Both the position numbers and the translations under genes were made by a program. A DNA stretch of 64,000 nt from CAYFZO01 sp965211995 (GTDB lineage Bacteria > Pseudomonadota > Gammaproteobacteria > Poriferisulfidales > Oxydemutatoraceae), in the NCBI GenBank assembly GCA_965211995.1, contig OZ243040.1:1879615-1943614 (forward strand), read 5' to 3'. The number at the start of each line of letters is the position of its first letter. Position 1 is the first letter of the stretch. This document shows positions 35,799 through 47,791 of this stretch, one piece after another. The notes beneath the pieces are model-generated. The model was given only the letters and a program-made list of their open reading frames with translations, had not been told where the DNA came from and made no database searches.

Positions 35799-37169
35799 CT
35801 ATTGCTTTCCTTTGTTTGAGGGGCGGCGCCAGCCGGGCACGGTCTTTTGCTCGCTGCGCGACAGCGTCAGTGCGCCGGCGCCGGCGTCGCGGGTGATGGT
35901 CGAGCCTGCGCCGATTGTCGCGCCGTCGCCGATCTTCACCGGCGCGACGATCTGCGTGCCGGAGCCGACAAAGACGTCGTCGCCGATAAGCGTGCGGTGC
36001 TTTTGCGCGCCGTCGTAGTTGCAGGTGATCGTGCCCGCGCCGACGTTGACGCCGCGTCCGAGCGTGCTGTCGCCGAGGTAGCTCAGATGGTTGATCTTGC
36101 TGCCGGCGCCGACGGTGCTTTTTTTGACTTCGACGAAATTGCCGACCTTGACCCGGTCGGCGAGTTCGGTTTCCGGGCGGATGCGGGCGAACGGGCCGAT
36201 CGTGCAGTTCCTGCCGGTGCGCGAGGACTCGACGATGGAAAACGGCTCGACCGTCGTGCCGTTGCCGAGCGACGCGTCGCGCAGCACGCAGTTGGCGCCG
36301 ATGCGGACGTCGTCGCCGAGTTCGACGCGCCCTGCGAGCACCACGTTGACGTCAATGACCACGTCCCGCCCGGCGCTGACTTCGCCGCGGACGTCGAGCC
36401 GCTTCGCGTCGCGCAGGATGACGCCCTGCGCCAGCAGTTGCCTTGCGTGCGCGAGTTGAACGCAACGCTCCGCCGCCTCCAGTTCGCCCGGCGTGTTGAT
36501 GCCCCGGCCTTCGTCGGGGTCGCCGGTCGTCCGCGTCGCGACTTTCAGCCCGCGCTTGATCGCCAGTTCCGCGCAGTCGGTCAGGTAGTACTCGCCCTGC
36601 GCGTTGTCGCAGCCGATGCGTTCCAGCAAGTCGGGCAGGCAGCCGCCGCGCGCGGCGATGATGCCGGTGTTGATCTCCCGAATGGCGGCTTCCCGCGGGG
36701 TTGCGTCGCGCTCCTCGACGATGCGCATGATTTCGCCGCTGTCGCTGCGCACGATGCGCCCGTAGCCGGCGGGGTCGTGCAATTTCCGGGTGAGGATTGC
36801 GAGGTCGGCGTTGTCGAGGGCGGCGAGCAGGGACTTGAGCGTGTCGGGGTTGATGAACATCACGTCGCCGTACAGCACCAGCACGCGGTTGTCGCCGCCG
36901 AGCGCGGCGCGTGCGCATTGCAGTGCGTGCGCGGTGCCCAGGCGCTCGTGTTGTTCGTGCCAGCGGATGGCGTCGTCGCCGATTGCGGCGCGCACTGCTG
37001 CGGCGTTGTCACCGACGACGACGTGGATCTCCGCGGGCGACAATGCGCGTGCGCCGTCGAGCACGTGTCCGAGCATCGGCTTGCCGCCGACGTCGTGCAG
37101 GACTTTGGACTTGCGGCTGTTGAAGCGCGTGCCTGCGCCGGCGGCGAGGATGACGACGGAGAGTTTCAT
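35799..37169 (-). CDS. glmU: bifunctional UDP-GlcNAc pyrophosphorylase / glucosamine-1-P acetyltransferase
   Basis: 456 aa. The N-terminal pyrophosphorylase begins LAAGAGTRFNSRKSKVLHDV (G-X-G-T-R-X9-K). The C-terminal left-handed beta helix of hexapeptide repeats (VKVGNFVEVKKSTVG, INHLSYLGDSTLGRGVNVGA) ends in the acetyltransferase site. Supplies UDP-GlcNAc from the GlmS product after GlmM. First gene of glmU-glmS; divergent from the lipoprotein gene at 37268. Confidence 0.97.
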   Translation of the reverse strand: MKLSVVILAAGAGTRFNSRKSKVLHDVGGKPMLGHVLDGARALSPAEIHVVVGDNAAAVRAAIGDDAIRWHEQHERLGTAHALQCARAALGGDNRVLVLYGDVMFINPDTLKSLLAALDNADLAILTRKLHDPAGYGRIVRSDSGEIMRIVEERDATPREAAIREINTGIIAARGGCLPDLLERIGCDNAQGEYYLTDCAELAIKRGLKVATRTTGDPDEGRGINTPGELEAAERCVQLAHARQLLAQGVILRDAKRLDVRGEVSAGRDVVIDVNVVLAGRVELGDDVRIGANCVLRDASLGNGTTVEPFSIVESSRTGRNCTIGPFARIRPETELADRVKVGNFVEVKKSTVGAGSKINHLSYLGDSTLGRGVNVGAGTITCNYDGAQKHRTLIGDDVFVGSGTQIVAPVKIGDGATIGAGSTITRDAGAGALTLSRSEQKTVPGWRRPSNKGKQ

Positions 37170-37267
37170 CGGGGTATTATCGCAAATCGAGACTTAACTT
37201 CACGCTTACACTTAAAGACCGCGTAAAATGCGGTTCAGTTCCGACGAAGCCACCTCAAGAAAGATCG

Positions 37268-38587
37268 TTGAAAGACTTGGCTAAACTGTTGCTGTTGATA
37301 ATTGCGCTGTCGGCTTTGAGCGGCTGTGGATTTTTGTATGATTACCTGGGGGGGAATTTTCGAGGCGAGCCGTATGAGATGGATGACAATATCAGCGAGG
37401 GGGCCCGGGGTTTGATCAGGAAGGCCTTTGAGACGGTGGACTCAATTACTGACACCCATGTTCACATTGTTGCGCGCGGAACGTCAAATCAGTGTCAAGG
37501 CGCTTATATTCATCCGGATCTATACACTTGGCGGCGTCCGATCCTGAGGCTTAAAACGCGGGTTTTAATGAGCGCGTCCGGGGTGGATGATTACGAGAAT
37601 CTGGATGAACAGTACGCGCTCAGATTGCAGGAGTTGCTCTTGCATTTCCAAGAGGTTCAGGGAAAGTATGCCGGCAGACCGGTAAAAAGCCGGTTTTTTA
37701 TCTATGCGTTGGATGACTACTATGACGACGACGGCGACCGGCAAAGCAATCCGGAACGCACCGACTTGCGCGTGCCTGATGATTGCGTCATCCGTTTGGC
37801 TGAGCGGTTCAACCGGGTGTTGGGCAGTAAAGATTCGGGGGCCTCGCCGGAAGTGATTCCTGTGGCTTCGGTGCATCCGTACCGGGGCGATTTCAAGAAA
37901 GAAGTCAGGCGGCTTGCTGAGCAAGGCATTCGATTTATGAAGTGGCTGCCTCCATCCATGAATATTGATCTGAGCAAGGTGCTCTTAGCGCATTATCAGG
38001 CACTCGCCGATGCGGGCATTACATTGCTTGTGCATACGGGAAATGAACACACTTTGCGCGTGTACGGGGAAAATCAATTGCTGGGTGACCCTTTTCTGCT
38101 GAGTCATCCACTCGATGCAGGTGTTACTGTCGTGGCATTGCACGTCGGCAGAGAAGGGAAATTCCCTGCGGATGACGCTTCATATTTTGAACGCTTTATG
38201 GAGATGATGGGAAAAGCAAAATACAAAGGCCGATTGTTCGGCGAATTATCGGCGATCACAATAGACAAAACCCCGCTCTCGGAAAGTTCTCAGCCGTTGA
38301 TCCCCGAAATAATAAAGGAGGCGCATTCCGGAGTGCTGCAAGGGCGCATACGCAACGGCAGCGATTACCCGTTGGCGGCGGTGGCCTACCTTAATCCGAC
38401 GAGAGGTTTGGTCAAACGAAGTCTGATTACGCGAGAAGAGAAAAAATGGTTGGATGAGATTTACGCATACAATCCGCTGCTCTTTGATTTTGTCGTCAAG
38501 CGCACGCTTAAGCATCCCGACAGCCGGGAGTCATTGCCGCCGGGGGTTTTCCGGCAATTTCTCGTATGGGGTTCGGGTTCAATATAA
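37268..38587 (+). CDS. amidohydrolase-like lipoprotein
   Basis: 439 aa. Signal peptide and lipobox are clear (LLLLIIALSALSGC, Cys20). The body has metal-hydrolase marks in amidohydrolase order: DTHVHI (about 62-67), LVHTGNEHT (about 255), ALHVGREG, and NGSDYPL near 370, as in TIM-barrel hydrolases. The TTG start at 37268 is chosen because it gives a complete signal peptide and AAGAAAG lies upstream. Substrate unknown; an envelope-located hydrolase is inferred. Monocistronic by position. Confidence 0.7.
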   Translation: MKDLAKLLLLIIALSALSGCGFLYDYLGGNFRGEPYEMDDNISEGARGLIRKAFETVDSITDTHVHIVARGTSNQCQGAYIHPDLYTWRRPILRLKTRVLMSASGVDDYENLDEQYALRLQELLLHFQEVQGKYAGRPVKSRFFIYALDDYYDDDGDRQSNPERTDLRVPDDCVIRLAERFNRVLGSKDSGASPEVIPVASVHPYRGDFKKEVRRLAEQGIRFMKWLPPSMNIDLSKVLLAHYQALADAGITLLVHTGNEHTLRVYGENQLLGDPFLLSHPLDAGVTVVALHVGREGKFPADDASYFERFMEMMGKAKYKGRLFGELSAITIDKTPLSESSQPLIPEIIKEAHSGVLQGRIRNGSDYPLAAVAYLNPTRGLVKRSLITREEKKWLDEIYAYNPLLFDFVVKRTLKHPDSRESLPPGVFRQFLVWGSGSI

Positions 38588-38806
38588 CTTGGGAGGTGAT
38601 TTTGGATCAGGCTAAATAGAGCATAAATTCGACTATGCAAAGCGGTTTCTCATATTAGACAAATGCCTTGCTGCCAAATTCAGTTTTTTATGCAATACAA
38701 CACCATTTCATAGTTTAGACCCCATTTATGCTCGCGGATTTTTCGTTTGTTGCCACGATAACTTTCAGAAATTTAATTCGTGAGAAATGTAAAAATAAGT
38801 CTAACA
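38588..38806. other. AT-rich gap with a 10-bp inverted repeat
   Basis: No gene found. GAGCATAAAT (38619-38628) is the exact reverse complement of ATTTATGCTC (38724-38733), 95 nt apart. The 3' ends of the lipoprotein gene and of atpC both face this region, so it should contain both transcript ends, but no classical stem plus T-run is evident. Confidence 0.4.
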
Positions 38807-39226
38807 CTACCTGATTTTCTTCCGCAGTTCCTCGATCATTCTCAGTTGCGCCGCGGCCTCTGCGAGTTCGGCCAGTGCTTTGGCGGCATCTACGTCCGAC
38901 AGTTGCGTTTGCAGTGCGTCTTCCGCGCGTTGTTTAGCTTCACTCGCTTTGGCTTCGTCGAGATCGGCGCCGCGTGCGGCGGTGTCCGAGAGGATCGTTA
39001 CGATCTGCGGCTGAACTTCGATGATCCCGCCTGAAACGTAGAAGTGCTCGTCGGGACGCCCCTCGACGCGCACGCGCACTTCGCCCGGTTTCAGGCGCGA
39101 CAGGAACGGCGCGTGCTGCGGGAAGATGCCGACTTCCCCCATCTCGGCCGAGGCGAACACCGCGTTCGCTTCGCCGCTGAAGATCTCCTGCTCGGCGCTG
39201 ACGATGTGGACTTCAATCGTGCTCAT
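38807..39226 (-). CDS. atpC: ATP synthase F1 subunit epsilon
   Basis: 139 aa, typical length. Central-stalk subunit that regulates rotation. The N-terminal beta sandwich (TIEVHIVSAEQEIFSGEA, GEVGIFPQHAPFLS) and C-terminal helical hairpin are visible. Last gene of the leftward atp operon, 41 nt after atpD. Confidence 0.97.
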   Translation of the reverse strand: MSTIEVHIVSAEQEIFSGEANAVFASAEMGEVGIFPQHAPFLSRLKPGEVRVRVEGRPDEHFYVSGGIIEVQPQIVTILSDTAARGADLDEAKASEAKQRAEDALQTQLSDVDAAKALAELAEAAAQLRMIEELRKKIR

Positions 39227-39267
39227 GGCGGCTATGGCGGCTGACGGGCGCGGCGCGGCGCCGTCGC

Positions 39268-40671
<1,404 letters not shown>

Positions 40672-40747
40672 CAGGATTCTCCTAGTGTATAGATTGTTCT
40701 ATTTGTGATGAAAGCCGTCGTTTATTCAAACGTAACCGCGGTGCCGA

Positions 40748-41014
40748 TCATGTGCATTCCTGCATCTTGATAGAACCCCCCGGCTCATCACTGCCGCCAA
40801 AACCAGAGATGTTAATGCCAACCACTGCGTCAGCCCCCGTTTCTTTTGCTTCTTTTTCAAGGCGGTTCAGCAACCCGTGTGGCCCTATCGGGTATTCCCT
40901 AATGCCGGGGTCATCAAGGCTCTCGGCAGCAACGCTTTCGAGGTGTTTTTTAACTGTCCGCCCCTCAGAAGTTGGGGGTGTAGTCATAATCATTTGATTG
41001 GCGCCGTTTGACAT
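40748..41014 (-). CDS. YbjQ/UPF0145-like small protein
   Basis: 88 aa. MIMTTPPTSEGRTVKKHLE near the start and KEAKETGADAVVGINISGF later match the pattern of the YbjQ (DUF74, UPF0145) family, though the middle is shorter than usual. Its ATG overlaps the stop of the gene before it (TAATG at 41012-41016), which supports it being real. Sits inside the atp operon. Function of the family is unclear. Confidence 0.6.
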   Translation of the reverse strand: MSNGANQMIMTTPPTSEGRTVKKHLESVAAESLDDPGIREYPIGPHGLLNRLEKEAKETGADAVVGINISGFGGSDEPGGSIKMQECT

Positions 41015-41577
41015 TAAACCGCTGCGGCGAGGTTGTAGCGCCGTGCATCGTCGCGCACTTTTTCGGCATTCTTGATAACGTACTCTGCGGCACGGCGGCG
41101 TTCTTCTTCTTGCTTGCCTATGCGGCAGGCGAGGGCGATCAGCCGTAGCGCCAATTCCCAACGAATCAAGGGCGTGTAGGCGAGAACTGCCGCAACCAGG
41201 AGTCTGCCAAAATGTTCGTGAAATCTCCGGATTGCAGGGTTGTCCGGCACCTGCGGAGCAATCTCCGTCGCCTGCCGGGAGGTTCGGTATGTTGCGAGAT
41301 GCCGGGCCACTTTTCGCATATTGAACCTCAGGGTTTTGTGCTCGTTGTAGTTATGGATGGTCGCGTTGACCGCGTCCGGCAACCGTCGCATCGAAGCATA
41401 TTCTTCTTTAGACAGGGCCTCCGGTTTTTCAAAAACGTTCTCATGCAAAAAATTGATGAGGTCGCGACGCAACTGGCACAGCGGGAACAACACGCCGTCG
41501 TGCTTAGCCACTCGCCTGATGCCGACCCGGGAGAACATGAAAAAGACACAGAAACATGCAAACAGAAAATAAATCAT
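41014..41577 (-). CDS. putative membrane protein, unrecognised
   Basis: 187 aa. An N-terminal membrane helix (MIYFLFACFCVFFMF) is followed by a charged, helical-looking region and a second weakly hydrophobic stretch (HFGRLLVAAVLAYTPLI). No domain recognised. Coupled to the YbjQ-like gene through TAATG. Being within the atp transcript, it would be expressed with the ATP synthase; whether it acts on it is unknown. Confidence 0.55.
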   Translation of the reverse strand: MIYFLFACFCVFFMFSRVGIRRVAKHDGVLFPLCQLRRDLINFLHENVFEKPEALSKEEYASMRRLPDAVNATIHNYNEHKTLRFNMRKVARHLATYRTSRQATEIAPQVPDNPAIRRFHEHFGRLLVAAVLAYTPLIRWELALRLIALACRIGKQEEERRRAAEYVIKNAEKVRDDARRYNLAAAV

Positions 41578-41616
41578 TGTTGCTTCGAGCCTCCAGGTTT
41601 GCTGTCCATTATCCGC

Positions 41617-41802
41617 TCAGGCCTGTCGCGGAGATCGTGATTGTCTTCGGCCAACCGAATTAATCTCGCGCCGGCGGTCGTCGAGTTGTCTTTGGTGACT
41701 TTTGTATATCCGGCGGCCACCCAGTACAAACAAAATTATCAGCGCTCCTTCCGCGAAACTAAGGCCGCTGAAAAAATCAGCAAAAGAGTTAAGCGAATCC
41801 AT
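41617..41802 (-). CDS. small single-helix membrane protein
   Basis: 61 aa: one membrane helix (EGALIILFVLGGRRIY) then a basic tail with many Arg. It starts 3 nt after the atpG stop, which is the main support. No clear Shine-Dalgarno. Unknown function; the charge pattern puts the tail in the cytoplasm. Confidence 0.5.
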   Translation of the reverse strand: MDSLNSFADFFSGLSFAEGALIILFVLGGRRIYKSHQRQLDDRRREINSVGRRQSRSPRQA

Positions 41803-41805
41803 AGT

Positions 41806-42666
41806 TTACACAGCGGCCGCGCCGCTGACGATTTCTGAAAGTTCCTGCGTGATCGCCGCCTGGCGGGCCTTGTTGTAGGCCAGTTGCAATTCACCGATCA
41901 GGTCGCCGGCGTTTTCGGACGCGCTTTTCATCGCGACCATGCGCGCCGCCATCTCGCAGGCGATGTTCTCGACCACGGCCTGATAGATCTGCGATTCGAT
42001 GTAGCGTTTGAGCATCGTGTCGATCACGGCGTGTGCGTCGGGTTCGTAGAGATAGTCCCACGTATGTTTTATCGTTTCGTCCTCGGCCTGCTCGACCGGG
42101 ATCAGTTGGGATACACCCGGCTTTTGCGTCATGGTGTTGACGAAACGGTTCTCGACCAGGAACAGGCGGTCTATGCGCCCTTCCGCGTACGCGTCGAGCA
42201 TGATCTTGATCGGCCCGATGATGTCCTCGATGCGCGGCGCGTCGCCCAGGTGCACCGCCTGCGACGCGAGTTGCGCGTGGCGTTTGAAGAACCGCACGGC
42301 CTTGCTGCCGATCGCGCACAACTCGACTTGGGCGCCGCGCTGCTGCCATTCCCGGATCAGCGTGAGGGCGTTTTTGAACAGATTGATGTTCAGCCCGCCG
42401 CACAGGCCGCGGTCGGTCGAGATCATGATCAGGCCGACGCCTTTAACCTCTTCGCGCCGGTCGAAGTAGGGGTGGCGGTACTCGAGATGAGCGCAGGCGG
42501 TGTGCCCGATCACGCCGCGGATCTTCTCGGCGTAGGGGCGGCTCGACGCCATGCGCTCCTGCGCGCGGCGCATCTTGCTCGCCGCGACCATCTCCATCGC
42601 CTTCGTGATCTTCTGCGTGTTTTTGATGCTCGAGATCTTGCTGCGGATTTCTTTTTCGCTCGACAT
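41806..42666 (-). CDS. atpG: ATP synthase F1 subunit gamma
   Basis: 286 aa rotor shaft. N-terminal RSKISSIKNTQKITKAMEMVAASKMRRAQ and C-terminal ASENAGDLIGELQLAYNKARQAAITQEL are the two halves of the coiled coil. Usually it follows atpA directly; here a lipoprotein gene (42681-43247) intervenes, 14 nt upstream. Confidence 0.97.
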   Translation of the reverse strand: MSSEKEIRSKISSIKNTQKITKAMEMVAASKMRRAQERMASSRPYAEKIRGVIGHTACAHLEYRHPYFDRREEVKGVGLIMISTDRGLCGGLNINLFKNALTLIREWQQRGAQVELCAIGSKAVRFFKRHAQLASQAVHLGDAPRIEDIIGPIKIMLDAYAEGRIDRLFLVENRFVNTMTQKPGVSQLIPVEQAEDETIKHTWDYLYEPDAHAVIDTMLKRYIESQIYQAVVENIACEMAARMVAMKSASENAGDLIGELQLAYNKARQAAITQELSEIVSGAAAV

Positions 42667-42680
42667 GGTGGTTGCCTCGG

Positions 42681-43247
42681 CTATTTCCCCGTAAGGAACC
42701 TCTCCAACTCCTGGTCTTGAGCAATTTGCACTAGAACGTCGCCTAATACGCTGCTCATTTTTTGATCTAATTCGGTTCCACCTGCCTCGAAAAATATCCT
42801 TCTTTCACTATCGGATCTATAAACTTTCTTTAAAGTCTTGCCTTGTCTTTTGCCGTCCACGATAAACGCTGCCGTCGCGTGCTCTCCCGCGGTCCAAGAC
42901 CCGGTCGTAACGTCATATTTGAAGGATCTGACCGCAACTTGGACGTCAGCATCGCGAGGAGCGCTTTCGGCAACCAGACAATACCCTTTTCTGGTGAATA
43001 TATCCCGCACGGCGGCTTCAATATTTTCCATTAAATTGGCGGCAGTGATGTTGGTTCCGAAACCACCGACTCTCTTGCCAACGATTATGGAATCTCTCTC
43101 ATCAGTAAAGGACAGCGCCACGGTTGTTTCTTGTTCTATGGGGCTCAATGTGACAGGCACCTCTGAATTGAGGCTAAGATTATGCTCTGTAATAGCACAT
43201 CCTCCCAAGAGAAAGATAAGTGCCGCATACCACGCGCCTTTGTTCAT
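42681..43247 (-). CDS. YajG-like lipoprotein inside the atp operon
   Basis: 188 aa from the Met that opens MNKGAWYAALIFLLGGCAITE, a full lipoprotein signal with lipobox LLGGC; an upstream GTG at 43277 gives 10 extra residues. The body (VALSFTDERDS, VGGFGTNITAANLMENIEAA, GYCLVAES) resembles YajG-type outer-membrane lipoproteins. Sits between atpA and atpG on the same strand, a very unusual place. No link to ATP synthesis is known. Confidence 0.65.
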   Translation of the reverse strand: MNKGAWYAALIFLLGGCAITEHNLSLNSEVPVTLSPIEQETTVALSFTDERDSIIVGKRVGGFGTNITAANLMENIEAAVRDIFTRKGYCLVAESAPRDADVQVAVRSFKYDVTTGSWTAGEHATAAFIVDGKRQGKTLKKVYRSDSERRIFFEAGGTELDQKMSSVLGDVLVQIAQDQELERFLTGK

Positions 43248-43302
43248 GGTTTTATTCTCCCCCGGTAAAAGTCGCACAGTCTTAAAGGATCCGGTTAAAC
43301 CC

Positions 43303-44844
<1,542 letters not shown>

Positions 44845-44862
44845 TGCCGGGGTCCTCGTAAA

Positions 44863-45399
44863 CTAGTGGGCGAGTGTTTGTGAAAGTTTTTCCAGTTTGG
44901 TTCTGAGCGAGCCGTCCACGACAAAGTCGCCGATGCGCACGACCGCGCCGCCGAGCAGCGTCTCGTCGGTGCGGCAGGTCGCGGTGACTTCGCGTCCCGT
45001 GTACCGTTTGATCGCGCGGCACAGCGCGTCCCGCTGCGCGTCGCTCAAGGCACGTGCGCTGACAATCTCGGCGACGCTGCTGTGCTCGTCGTCGGCGCGA
45101 TACTGCTCGAACAGGGCCGCGACGTCGCGTGCAAGCCGCAGCCTGCGGTTCGCCGCGAGCAGGCGCACGAAGTTGCGTCTTTCCTTGTCGAGCGCGTCGC
45201 CGAGAACTGCAACGATGAAGTCGGCGACTTGTGCCGTCGAATAGCGCGGGTTGCCGATCAATCGCCCGACGGCGGGGTCGGCGACGACCGTGGCGAGCGC
45301 GGCGAGCATCTGCGACCACTGCGCGGCGCCGCCGCGCTCGTGTGCGACTTCGAACGCCGCGCGCGCATAGGGTCTTGCCGCTGTGACCGGTTCCGACAT
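44863..45399 (-). CDS. atpH: ATP synthase F1 subunit delta
   Basis: 178 aa peripheral-stalk subunit linking F1 to subunit b. N-terminal ARPYARAAFEVA and C-terminal VVRIGDFVVDGSLRTKLEKLS are family hallmarks. Seven nt after atpF. Confidence 0.96.
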   Translation of the reverse strand: MSEPVTAARPYARAAFEVAHERGGAAQWSQMLAALATVVADPAVGRLIGNPRYSTAQVADFIVAVLGDALDKERRNFVRLLAANRRLRLARDVAALFEQYRADDEHSSVAEIVSARALSDAQRDALCRAIKRYTGREVTATCRTDETLLGGAVVRIGDFVVDGSLRTKLEKLSQTLAH

Positions 45400-45406
45400 C
45401 GCAGGT

Positions 45407-45877
45407 TCAGATGCGCTCTTCGAGTTCTCTCAGCGCCGTCGCGTGCGCCGTCGCATCCACTTCTTTTTTCAGAATGCGTTCGGCGCCGGCGACCGCGATC
45501 TCGGAGATCTGCCGGCGCAGCGATTCCCGGGCCTGCGTAATCTGCTGTTCGATCTCGCTTTGCGCCGACTGCTTGATGCGTTCGCTTTTCTCGCGCGCTT
45601 TGGTCTTCGCTTCCTCTTCGATCTCGTGTGCGCGCTTTTCGGCGTGGCCGATGATCTCGGCGGCCTTGTCGCGCGCCTGCTCTTCGAGTTCACCGGCGCG
45701 GACTGTAGCGTCCGCGAGATCCTTGCGGCCCTGCTCGGCGGACGCAAGACCGTCGGCGACCTGCCGGCGGCGCTGTTCCATCGCCGCGGTCAGCGGCCCC
45801 CACAGGTAGCGGTTGACCAGCCAGATCAGCAGCACGAAGGCGATGATCTGGGCGAGCAAAGTGGCGGTGATGTTCAT
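45407..45877 (-). CDS. atpF: ATP synthase Fo subunit b
   Basis: 156 aa. One N-terminal membrane helix (NITATLLAQIIAFVLLIWLV) with the typical KYLWGPL-like YLWGPLTAAME, then a long charged coiled coil. A single b gene, so the stalk is a b2 homodimer as in E. coli. Confidence 0.96.
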   Translation of the reverse strand: MNITATLLAQIIAFVLLIWLVNRYLWGPLTAAMEQRRRQVADGLASAEQGRKDLADATVRAGELEEQARDKAAEIIGHAEKRAHEIEEEAKTKAREKSERIKQSAQSEIEQQITQARESLRRQISEIAVAGAERILKKEVDATAHATALRELEERI

Positions 45878-45909
45878 CGCTGGTCGCTCAGACGCGTGTC
45901 CGCGCCGCC

Positions 45910-46188
45910 TCAGAGCGCGGCTTCAAGCGCGCCGATGAAGGGATTTGCGAACAAAAACCACATCGCGAACGCGAGAATGATGAACGGAAAAGATTCCATC
46001 AGGCCCGCAAAGATGAACATATTGGTCATCAATTGCGGTCTGAGTTCGGGCTGGCGCGCGATGCCCTCAAGGGTTTTCGCGCAGATCAGCCCCCAGCCAA
46101 TCGCCGAGCCGAGACCGGCCGCGGCGAGAATAACGCCGACGCCGACCGCGGTGTAGGCGTAAATGGTTGCAATCATGTCAGGGGTCAT
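45910..46188 (-). CDS. atpE: ATP synthase Fo subunit c
   Basis: 92 aa hairpin of two membrane helices. The ion-carrying acid is Glu in FAGLMESFPFI of helix 2. The Gln that Na+-type rings need in helix 1 (GxGQG) is Trp here (IGWG), and the ES is followed by Phe, not Thr, so proton coupling is inferred. The polar loop ARQPE is present. N-terminus is slightly extended. Confidence 0.97.
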   Translation of the reverse strand: MTPDMIATIYAYTAVGVGVILAAAGLGSAIGWGLICAKTLEGIARQPELRPQLMTNMFIFAGLMESFPFIILAFAMWFLFANPFIGALEAAL

Positions 46189-46201
46189 TGTGTGCTCTCC
46201 T

Positions 46202-47038
46202 TTAGTGTTTCTCGTGAGCCATGCTCAGGTAAACAATGGTCAGGACCATGAAAATAAAAGCTTGCAGTGTCACCACCAGCAAATGAAAGATCAGCCACCC
46301 GAGATCGAGAGAGATCTGCAGCGGCAGCCAGAACAACGCCGCGAACCCGACCGCGAGGGTGCCGCCGATCAGCGCGATCAGCAAAAACACCAGTTCGCCG
46401 GCGAACAGGTTGCCGAACAGCCGCAGCCCGAGGCTCAGTGGCTTGGCCAACTCCTCGATCAAGGTCATCACGACGTTGACGGGGATGAAAAACTTGCCGA
46501 AGGGGTGGAACAGAAACATCTTGAGGTAGCCGACCGGGCCTTTGACCTTGATGCTGTAGAAGATGATCAAGGCAAACACGCTGAGCGACATCGCCAGCGT
46601 TGCGCTGAGGTCGGTGGTCGGCACGACCTTGAGGTATTCGATGCCGATCAATTTGCCGATTTCTGGCAGCAGGTCCACCGGCACCAGATCCATCGCGTTC
46701 ATCAGCAGCACCCACACGAAGATCGTCAGCGCCATCGGCCCGATCAGCGGGTTCGGCACCTTGAAACTGTCGCAGACCTGCTTGTTGACGAACTCGACCA
46801 GCATCTCGGCGGCGTTGAGTGCGCCCGCGGGCGCGGGCACGCCGGCCTTGCGTCCGAGCCGCCGGCACAGGAAGACGATAACCGCGCCGAGCAGGAAACT
46901 GAAAAAGATCGTATCAACATGGAAAGCCCAGAAGCCGTTGGCCTGGTGCGTGACCGGATCGCAATCCCACCCGTAGCACAGGTTGGTCAGATGGTGCTGG
47001 ATGTATTCGACGGACCCGAGTGGTTGTTGCTCTTTCAC
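46202..47038 (-). CDS. atpB: ATP synthase Fo subunit a
   Basis: 278 aa multi-helix proton-channel subunit. The essential Arg is in LSLGLRLFGNLFAGELVF. Overlaps the atpI stop by 4 nt and precedes atpE by 13 nt. Confidence 0.97.
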   Translation of the reverse strand: MKEQQPLGSVEYIQHHLTNLCYGWDCDPVTHQANGFWAFHVDTIFFSFLLGAVIVFLCRRLGRKAGVPAPAGALNAAEMLVEFVNKQVCDSFKVPNPLIGPMALTIFVWVLLMNAMDLVPVDLLPEIGKLIGIEYLKVVPTTDLSATLAMSLSVFALIIFYSIKVKGPVGYLKMFLFHPFGKFFIPVNVVMTLIEELAKPLSLGLRLFGNLFAGELVFLLIALIGGTLAVGFAALFWLPLQISLDLGWLIFHLLVVTLQAFIFMVLTIVYLSMAHEKH

Positions 47039-47427
47039 GGCTTCTCAGATTTGAATTTCATGAAGTTGAACAGGTATCCAAAGTGAACCAGGGCAAAGGC
47101 GGCGACCAGCGGCAGCGGGGTGAGGTTGAGGATTGAGATTCCGAACCAGAAAAAGATCAAAACCAGCAATAGCCGCGGGGCGAATCCGAGCATCACGGTG
47201 CCGATGCCGACGGCCTTGTTCTGCTGCAACCTCCTGTTCAGGCGCTTGATCTTAAATGCGAGTAGTGCCGACATGGCCATCGCGGCCGCTGCTCCGAAAG
47301 CGGACGACAGCGCGGCCGCTGGGGTTTGTAGCAAAGCAAATCCGGTAACCGCCGCCGCTGCAATCAAGGCTTGTTGCGTGAACACCGCACGCAGGCCGAC
47401 ACTCAATGATCCGCCGGATCGTTTCAA
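47035..47427 (-). CDS. atpI: ATP synthase subunit I
   Basis: 130 aa with four hydrophobic segments, the size and topology of AtpI, an assembly factor of the c ring. Position directly before atpB supports the call; sequence of this family is poorly conserved. Confidence 0.85.
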   Translation of the reverse strand: MKRSGGSLSVGLRAVFTQQALIAAAAVTGFALLQTPAAALSSAFGAAAAMAMSALLAFKIKRLNRRLQQNKAVGIGTVMLGFAPRLLLVLIFFWFGISILNLTPLPLVAAFALVHFGYLFNFMKFKSEKP

Positions 47428-47432
47428 GTCAG

Positions 47433-47636
47433 TCAGAGTAGCAACCTGTGAACTTTGAGTATGCCGCCCACCAAGCCAAAGCCGCCGAATACTAGCATGA
47501 AAGCCGGTTTTGTATCAAGCCAAACGTCCGTCCAATAACCCAACAGGAAGCCGCTCAAAACCATCGAGGCGAGCAGCGTGCCGGTGCCGATCAGCGCCCA
47601 GGCGGGTTTGGATTGCCGCGATGATTCGTCGCTCAT
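47433..47636 (-). CDS. atpZ: AtpZ/AtpQ-like small membrane protein
   Basis: 67 aa with two membrane helices; GFLLGYWTDVWLDTKPAFMLV and FGLVGGILKVHRLL fit the family often found before atpI and proposed to carry Mg2+ or Ca2+. First gene of the atp operon, 5 nt before atpI. Divergent from the PLP decarboxylase; the operon promoter should lie in 47637-47791. Confidence 0.8.
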   Translation of the reverse strand: MSDESSRQSKPAWALIGTGTLLASMVLSGFLLGYWTDVWLDTKPAFMLVFGGFGLVGGILKVHRLLL

Positions 47637-47791
47637 GATGCCGTGTTCGTTAGTGCGGGCGGTGTTGTCAGTTTAGGTGCGTCGCGGGCGGTGTCAACGG
47701 CCGCGGCAAGGCGCGGGTTTAAGCGCCCCGGCCGGATTGGTCGGACGGCATTAAGATAGGATACCGCGGCTGAACTGAATGGAGGTCGGCG

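Noticed and set aside
45910..46188. Na+-coupled ATP synthase
   Set aside because: The c subunit lacks the helix-1 Gln and has Phe in place of Thr after ES, so the Na+ site is incomplete.
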